A stretch of 23,706 nt of DNA, from IMG/VR virus record IMGVR_UViG_3300020057_000154, positions 1 to 23,706 of that record, one strand, 5' to 3'. This DNA is from a virus. Both the position numbers and the translations under genes were made by a program. How positions within the stretch are numbered: position 1 is the stretch's first letter; every line of letters begins with the position of its first letter. This document shows, piece after piece, positions 21,264 to 23,706 of this stretch. The notes under the pieces were generated by a model that searched no databases, was not told where the DNA came from, and was given only the letters and a program-made list of their open reading frames with translations.

Positions 21264-21478
21264 CCGGTGATTCCCTTCAGTGTTTTTAGCGACTGAAACA
21301 TCGCCACAACGTCGCCTTCAATCATTGCCTTCGCCGCTGCGTCCAAAGCCCTATGGACCCTGTGCACGCCGGCCCCCGCTGCTGCGATCATGTCAACGTA
21401 ATCCGGCAGCACAACGTCACGCACACGGTCTACCTCTTTCAGCAGGGCTTCGTCTAATGGTGCGATTGGTTTATTCAT
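21260..21478 (-). CDS. Hypothetical helical protein
   Basis: A 72-residue protein, almost wholly helical by composition (LLKEVDRVRDVVLPDYVDMI, then HRALDAAAKAMIEGDVVAMF). It contains no Cys, unlike several neighbours. ATGA overlaps at both ends. The family is not recognised. Confidence 0.65.
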   Translation of the reverse strand: MNKPIAPLDEALLKEVDRVRDVVLPDYVDMIAAAGAGVHRVHRALDAAAKAMIEGDVVAMFQSLKTLKGITG

Positions 21479-21717
21479 GTCGGTTGCTTCTGTAGGCTGT
21501 AGATGGCTTCACAAAGATCGACGTAGCCGCAGTGACAGTCCTCGTCAACGCCACGCCACGAGGCGCAACTCTGGTGACATGCGGCATCCTGGTGGGAGAC
21601 GTAAACGCCTGCCGCGTCCACCACCGCCTGAGCGGCGCGCAGCAGGCCGGCGTTGTCCGTGCCGTCGATCAAGTCCTCGCGGGTAATCCACTGGGCGAGT
21701 TTTTCGAGCTTGGTCAT
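21475..21717 (-). CDS. Hypothetical Cys-rich protein sharing its N-terminus with the next gene
   Basis: An 80-residue protein starting MTKLEKLAQWITREDL. The middle is Cys/His-rich (HQDAACHQSCASWRGVDEDC then HCGYVDLC), so it may bind a metal. The start at 21717 is chosen because it overlaps the upstream stop by four bases; an ATG at 21738 lies further up. Its first seven residues and the DNA beneath them are identical to those of the neighbouring gene starting at 21896. Confidence 0.68.
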   Translation of the reverse strand: MTKLEKLAQWITREDLIDGTDNAGLLRAAQAVVDAAGVYVSHQDAACHQSCASWRGVDEDCHCGYVDLCEAIYSLQKQPT

Positions 21718-21720
21718 TTC
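21697..21720. repeat. 24-base direct repeat, copy 1
   Basis: Identical to 21876-21899. On the minus strand it spans the ATG and first seven codons (MTKLEKL) of the gene starting at 21717. Confidence 0.9.
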
Positions 21721-21896
21721 CCCGCCCTCCGGTTCCACGCCTTAATCGCACTTTCCTGCCGCTGCCGGTCAAAGTCTCCGTGATGATCCGCGCCTCTTTG
21801 GCACCAGACTACCCAAGCGTCTATGTTCATGTTGTGTTCCATCTGCGGCTGCTTCCCGCAGAACGGGCACGGCAGGAGTTTTTCGAGCTTGGTCAT
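21714..21896 (-). CDS. Lar-like zinc-ribbon protein
   Basis: A 60-residue protein starting MTKLEKLLPCPFCGKQPQ. The LLPCPFCG motif, a later WCQRGADHHG and the C-terminal SAIKAWNRRA match the layout of the Lar (restriction alleviation protein) superfamily, whose members are small zinc-ribbon proteins common in phages. Lar itself modulates type I restriction; whether this one does cannot be said. The second metal pair is atypical (Cys/His). The ATGA overlap decides the start. The N-terminal 47 bases are made of two repeats shared with neighbours. Confidence 0.72.
   Translation of the reverse strand: MTKLEKLLPCPFCGKQPQMEHNMNIDAWVVWCQRGADHHGDFDRQRQESAIKAWNRRAGK
21853..21878. repeat. 26-base direct repeat, copy 1
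   Basis: Identical to 22375-22400. On the minus strand it encodes LLPCPFCGK of the Lar-like gene starting at 21896. Confidence 0.9.
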
Positions 21897-21899
21897 TTC
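21876..21899. repeat. 24-base direct repeat, copy 2
   Basis: Identical to 21697-21720. It covers the start of the Lar-like gene at 21896 and abuts, with three shared bases, the 26-base repeat at 21853-21878. Confidence 0.9.
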
Positions 21900-22060
21900 A
21901 CTATCTCCCGCCAGCCTTTTTCCGTCCATCGGTGTTGTTCAGCATTCCAGTACCCTTCAGCCCTCATGCGCTGCCAGTAATCCACGCAGCCGTCGCAGGC
22001 GTCGACTGGATCGCACGGTTCCCCGCACGTTGGTTCGTATTCGTCCCGGAGCTTGTTCAT
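21893..22060 (-). CDS. Small Cys-rich protein
   Basis: A 55-residue protein (MNKLRDEYEPTCGEPCDPVD, then ACDGCVDYWQRMRAEGYW and WTEKGWREIVK). Four cysteines in CxxxC and CxxC pairs suggest one metal site. The W-x-EKGWREI ending is known among hypothetical phage proteins. The start at 22060 is favoured over 22105 by the ATGA overlap and by GAGGAAGAAGG upstream. Function unknown. Confidence 0.68.
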   Translation of the reverse strand: MNKLRDEYEPTCGEPCDPVDACDGCVDYWQRMRAEGYWNAEQHRWTEKGWREIVK

Positions 22061-22239
22061 ACCTTCTTCCTCGTTTCCCACGTCACAGACATGTAGGCAT
22101 GCCACAGGTACTTTTCACCGCACCGGCAGCAGTGCTGCTCGCCGCCCTCGTCATTCCCCAACCACTCCCGCCAGTGCTTGTCCTGATAACCGCAGTAAGG
22201 GCAAACAGGGGCATCGGTGTACTCGTGATCTATCGCCAT
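22057..22239 (-). CDS. Zinc-ribbon protein
   Basis: A 60-residue protein with CPYCGYQD (from residue 13) and CCRCGEKYLW (from 37). These two CxxC knuckles with a spacer of about 22 residues form a simple zinc ribbon. The product is otherwise unrecognised. It overlaps the upstream gene by ten bases, the only junction of the cassette that is not four bases. Confidence 0.68.
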   Translation of the reverse strand: MAIDHEYTDAPVCPYCGYQDKHWREWLGNDEGGEQHCCRCGEKYLWHAYMSVTWETRKKV

Positions 22240-22418
22240 TTCTTTGCCCTCTTGTTCGCCGCTCTGATCGCCGCCGCTAGGGTCGTGCGAAAGAACTCGC
22301 CGTGGCTATCCCCGCGCCAGCTGCACCGGATCAAGGTATGGCCGACAGGGGCCAGTGCGATGACCTTCATCCTTTTCCCGCAGAACGGGCACGGCAGGAG
22401 GTTTGGGGGCTGGGTCAT
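22230..22418 (-). CDS. Lar-like zinc-ribbon protein, paralogue
   Basis: A 62-residue protein starting MTQPPNLLPCPFCGKRMKV. It shares LLPCPFCGK and 26 exact bases with the gene starting at 21896. The second knuckle is reduced to a single Cys (LIRCSWRGDSHGEF), and the C-terminus (AAAIRAANKRAKKW) matches the Lar ending only loosely (AANKR for AWNRR). It may therefore be a degraded or diverged copy. ATGA overlap at the start. Confidence 0.68.
   Translation of the reverse strand: MTQPPNLLPCPFCGKRMKVIALAPVGHTLIRCSWRGDSHGEFFRTTLAAAIRAANKRAKKWR
22375..22400. repeat. 26-base direct repeat, copy 2
   Basis: Identical to 21853-21878. It encodes LLPCPFCGK of the second Lar-like gene, starting at 22418. 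Confidence 0.9.
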
Positions 22419-22591
22419 ACCAGCTCGCTCAGCGCGCCAATCGCTTCATCAAGGCTGTCCACTGCCCGTTCGCAGCTCCCCTCCAGATCCTCGACCTCAG
22501 CGCGGAGATCGCGCAAAAAGTCTCGGTCCCTGGCCACAAGTTTTTTGGCCGTCTCTAAGCGGGTGATTAATGCTTTTGTCTTCGTGGTCAT
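22415..22591 (-). CDS. Very small coiled-coil protein
   Basis: A 58-residue reading frame (MTTKTKALITRLETAKKLVA at the start, then RDRDFLRDLRAEVEDLEGSC). Heptad-like Leu spacing suggests one long coiled coil. It fills what would otherwise be the only gap in the leftward cassette, and starts and ends in ATGA overlaps, which argues strongly that it is real. Function unknown. Confidence 0.68.
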   Translation of the reverse strand: MTTKTKALITRLETAKKLVARDRDFLRDLRAEVEDLEGSCERAVDSLDEAIGALSELV

Positions 22592-22893
22592 ACGGTGGAC
22601 CCTTCGCCGGGGAATTTAGCCAAGACGGCAATGAGCGCGTTCAAGCCAACGGGATAACGCAGGCAGTACTGCGGGAAATCGCCGTTCTCAACGCAGGAGC
22701 AGTTTTCGCCACAAGGCTCGGTGACCATCACCGTCACCAGCAGTCCGCACTGCTCAGCCATTTCTTGCAGCGATCCGCCATCCACGTCGCCGCAGTAGTC
22801 TCGGTGGCTGTCGATAACCTTCGCGCCAAATCTAGCGAGGGCCGACTGCAGGCCATCGAGTGAGTTGATGGCTCTGGATTCTTCGTTGGTCAT
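22588..22893 (-). CDS. Conserved-looking phage hypothetical protein
   Basis: A 101-residue protein. Segments DSHRDYCGDVDGGSLQEMAE followed by QCGLLVTV and TEPCGENCSCVENGDFPQYC are the kind seen in small hypothetical proteins of many tailed phages. The PCGENCSC cluster could hold a metal. The start at 22893 is preferred over 22944 because it makes an ATGA overlap and has AGGGAG upstream. Function unknown. Confidence 0.7.
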   Translation of the reverse strand: MTNEESRAINSLDGLQSALARFGAKVIDSHRDYCGDVDGGSLQEMAEQCGLLVTVMVTEPCGENCSCVENGDFPQYCLRYPVGLNALIAVLAKFPGEGSTV

Positions 22894-23078
22894 TTCGCTC
22901 CCTTCCGACACTCGCGGATGATGCGGCGGACCATGCGGTTCCACTCCTGCACTGCCTGTTGTTCAGTAGGGTATGAGTCCGCCTGCAAAGTTCCTTGCTC
23001 CATAGAGATGAAGCCCTCATATTCCTGATAGAGCCTGGGATCACCAGCGACGCCGGGAATTTTCAGGGGATTGGTCAC
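22890..23078 (-). CDS. Hypothetical protein (Lar-like C-terminus, no Cys knuckle)
   Basis: A 62-residue protein starting at GTG in a GTGA overlap. The end YPTEQQAVQEWNRMVRRII resembles the S-x-x-x-A-I-x-x-WNRR helix of Lar-like proteins, but the N-terminal CPFC knuckle is missing. It could be a derivative of that family or unrelated. Function unknown. Confidence 0.65.
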   Translation of the reverse strand: MTNPLKIPGVAGDPRLYQEYEGFISMEQGTLQADSYPTEQQAVQEWNRMVRRIIRECRKGAK

Positions 23079-23398
23079 TGCGCACCTTCCTTGCCCGCGA
23101 GGCCGCAGTAGCCGGTCTTAACTTCGACAAGAACCGTTGCTGTGGTTTCAGTCACGGCGTCATACTCCTGTCTCTGGTACAGACTCGGCTTCCCGCCCAG
23201 AAAATAAGTCCACGTTTTCTCTGTGGTCCGTAACGGCTCGTCCCAACGCCACGCCATGCAGTCGGGGCCGATGCATTTGTGTGCAGCCATTCCCATCTGA
23301 CGAATAACGTCCCCTCGGTTAGTTGTAACCAGCCCTGGTGGCCCTACGGTGTGCCGCACGAACGGGCACCACTTGGTCTGTGCTTGTTCAGGTGTCAT
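23075..23398 (-). CDS. Hypothetical Cys-containing protein
   Basis: A 107-residue protein starting MTPEQAQTKWCPFVRH. The segment HKCIGPDCMAWRW with Cys near the N-terminus is a recurrent small-phage-protein motif and may form a metal site. The C-terminal part (TEKTWTYFLGGKPSLYQRQE, then a TATVLVEVKTGYCGL strand) is unrecognised. The ATG at 23398 overlaps the upstream stop by four bases; an in-frame ATG at 23404 is less likely. Confidence 0.7.
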   Translation of the reverse strand: MTPEQAQTKWCPFVRHTVGPPGLVTTNRGDVIRQMGMAAHKCIGPDCMAWRWDEPLRTTEKTWTYFLGGKPSLYQRQEYDAVTETTATVLVEVKTGYCGLAGKEGAQ

Positions 23399-23565
23399 TT
23401 CCATTTCCTCGCTGCCATCTGTTGCTCAATCAGGCTCTGCGGCCACGACTCTGCCTCCAGCCTGTCGTCATCCTGCGGCCCCTCACCCAGCAGCGCGCAG
23501 TAGCGGACGCAATCTGGCCCCATGCGCTGGCAGCCTTTCTTGTCACAGATGTCGTGGAGTTTCAT
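23395..23565 (-). CDS. Small Cys-rich protein
   Basis: A 56-residue protein starting MKLHDICDKKGCQRMGPDCV. Four or five cysteines in the first 25 residues suggest a metal site. GPDC recurs in the next gene downstream (CIGPDCMAW). The start at 23565 is chosen over 23592 for its ATGA overlap. Function unknown. Confidence 0.65.
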   Translation of the reverse strand: MKLHDICDKKGCQRMGPDCVRYCALLGEGPQDDDRLEAESWPQSLIEQQMAARKWK

Positions 23566-23706
23566 GCTGCTTGCTCCCGTGGCTTCAGCCATTCAAATAA
23601 CCGCTCCGCATCGTCAAAAACAGTCCACGCCTCATTGCGTCCGTCGATGTAGCTGAAGCGATCATCGCCTAAGTGGTTATAGTCGGCCCCGACCTGTATT
23701 GACGTG
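23562..23706 (-). CDS. Partial hypothetical protein, cut by the window edge
   Basis: Only the last 47 codons are in the window; they read in one open frame from the right edge to a TGA at 23562-23564. The visible end includes NHLGDDRFSYIDGRNEAWTV and FDDAERLFEWLKP. The stop overlaps the next gene's start by four bases, the same junction as elsewhere in this cassette. Family not recognised. Confidence 0.6.
   Translation of the reverse strand, partial: TSIQVGADYNHLGDDRFSYIDGRNEAWTVFDDAERLFEWLKPREQAA

Noticed and set aside
21714-22418. Naming the two Lar-like genes as restriction alleviation proteins
   Set aside because: They share only the zinc-ribbon layout; many small phage proteins of this type have no shown role in restriction, so no function is assigned.
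20737-23706. Anti-CRISPR or toxin-antitoxin identity for members of the leftward cassette
   Set aside because: No recognised motif of either class is visible; small size and clustering alone do not support it.
20813-23706. Plus-strand open frames in the right part of the window
   Set aside because: They are rich in Arg, Ser, Pro and His, lack ribosome binding sites, and oppose the continuous overlapping chain on the minus strand.
1-23706. CRISPR array, tRNA gene, insertion sequence, integrase or attachment site
   Set aside because: No regular short repeats with spacers, cloverleaf, transposase or recombinase motif were seen; the few repeats found lie inside genes.

Overview
The window is about 23.7 kb of a high-GC, tightly packed tailed-phage (or prophage) genome. 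The gene order is that of a lambda-type siphovirus: terminase, portal, protease/capsid, head completion, tail tube, tail chaperone with a programmed frameshift, tape measure, tail tip, lysis. An inner-membrane/outer-membrane spanin pair points to a Gram-negative host, probably a high-GC proteobacterium. No integrase, repressor, tRNA, CRISPR array or insertion sequence is visible, so the sequence does not show whether the phage is temperate.

Layout. Bases 50-4186 encode packaging and the portal: Nu1-like small terminase, GpA-like large terminase, a small gpW/DUF6148-like protein and a lambda-type portal. Bases 4146-9043 hold three receptor-binding or fibre-like genes in an unexpected place between portal and capsid: a protein with two LamG-like domains, a short repeat protein, and an 843-residue pectate-lyase-like tailspike. 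Bases 9110-11146 encode a prohead protease fused to the major capsid protein, with an in-frame internal start that could yield capsid without protease. Bases 11239-12362 hold head decoration, head-tail joining and tail terminator genes. Bases 12377-15132 hold tail tube, gpG/gpGT with an A AAA AAC slippery site, and tape measure. Bases 15129-19067 hold the tail tip (gpM-, gpL-, NlpC/P60- and gpJ-like).

Bases 19064-20812 form a lysis module: two small membrane proteins, a probable holin, an i-spanin with an o-spanin lipoprotein gene nested entirely inside it, and an M15-family endolysin.

From 20737 to the right edge the coding strand flips. At least 14 very small genes run leftward, towards the late genes. 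Twelve of the 13 junctions are 4-base ATGA/GTGA overlaps, implying one translationally coupled unit. Many products are Cys-rich (CxxC) and two resemble Lar-type zinc-ribbon proteins. Short exact repeats at gene starts show this cassette has been shuffled by recombination. It is the least explained part of the window; the displaced tailspike module and the protease-capsid dual start are the other main points of interest.
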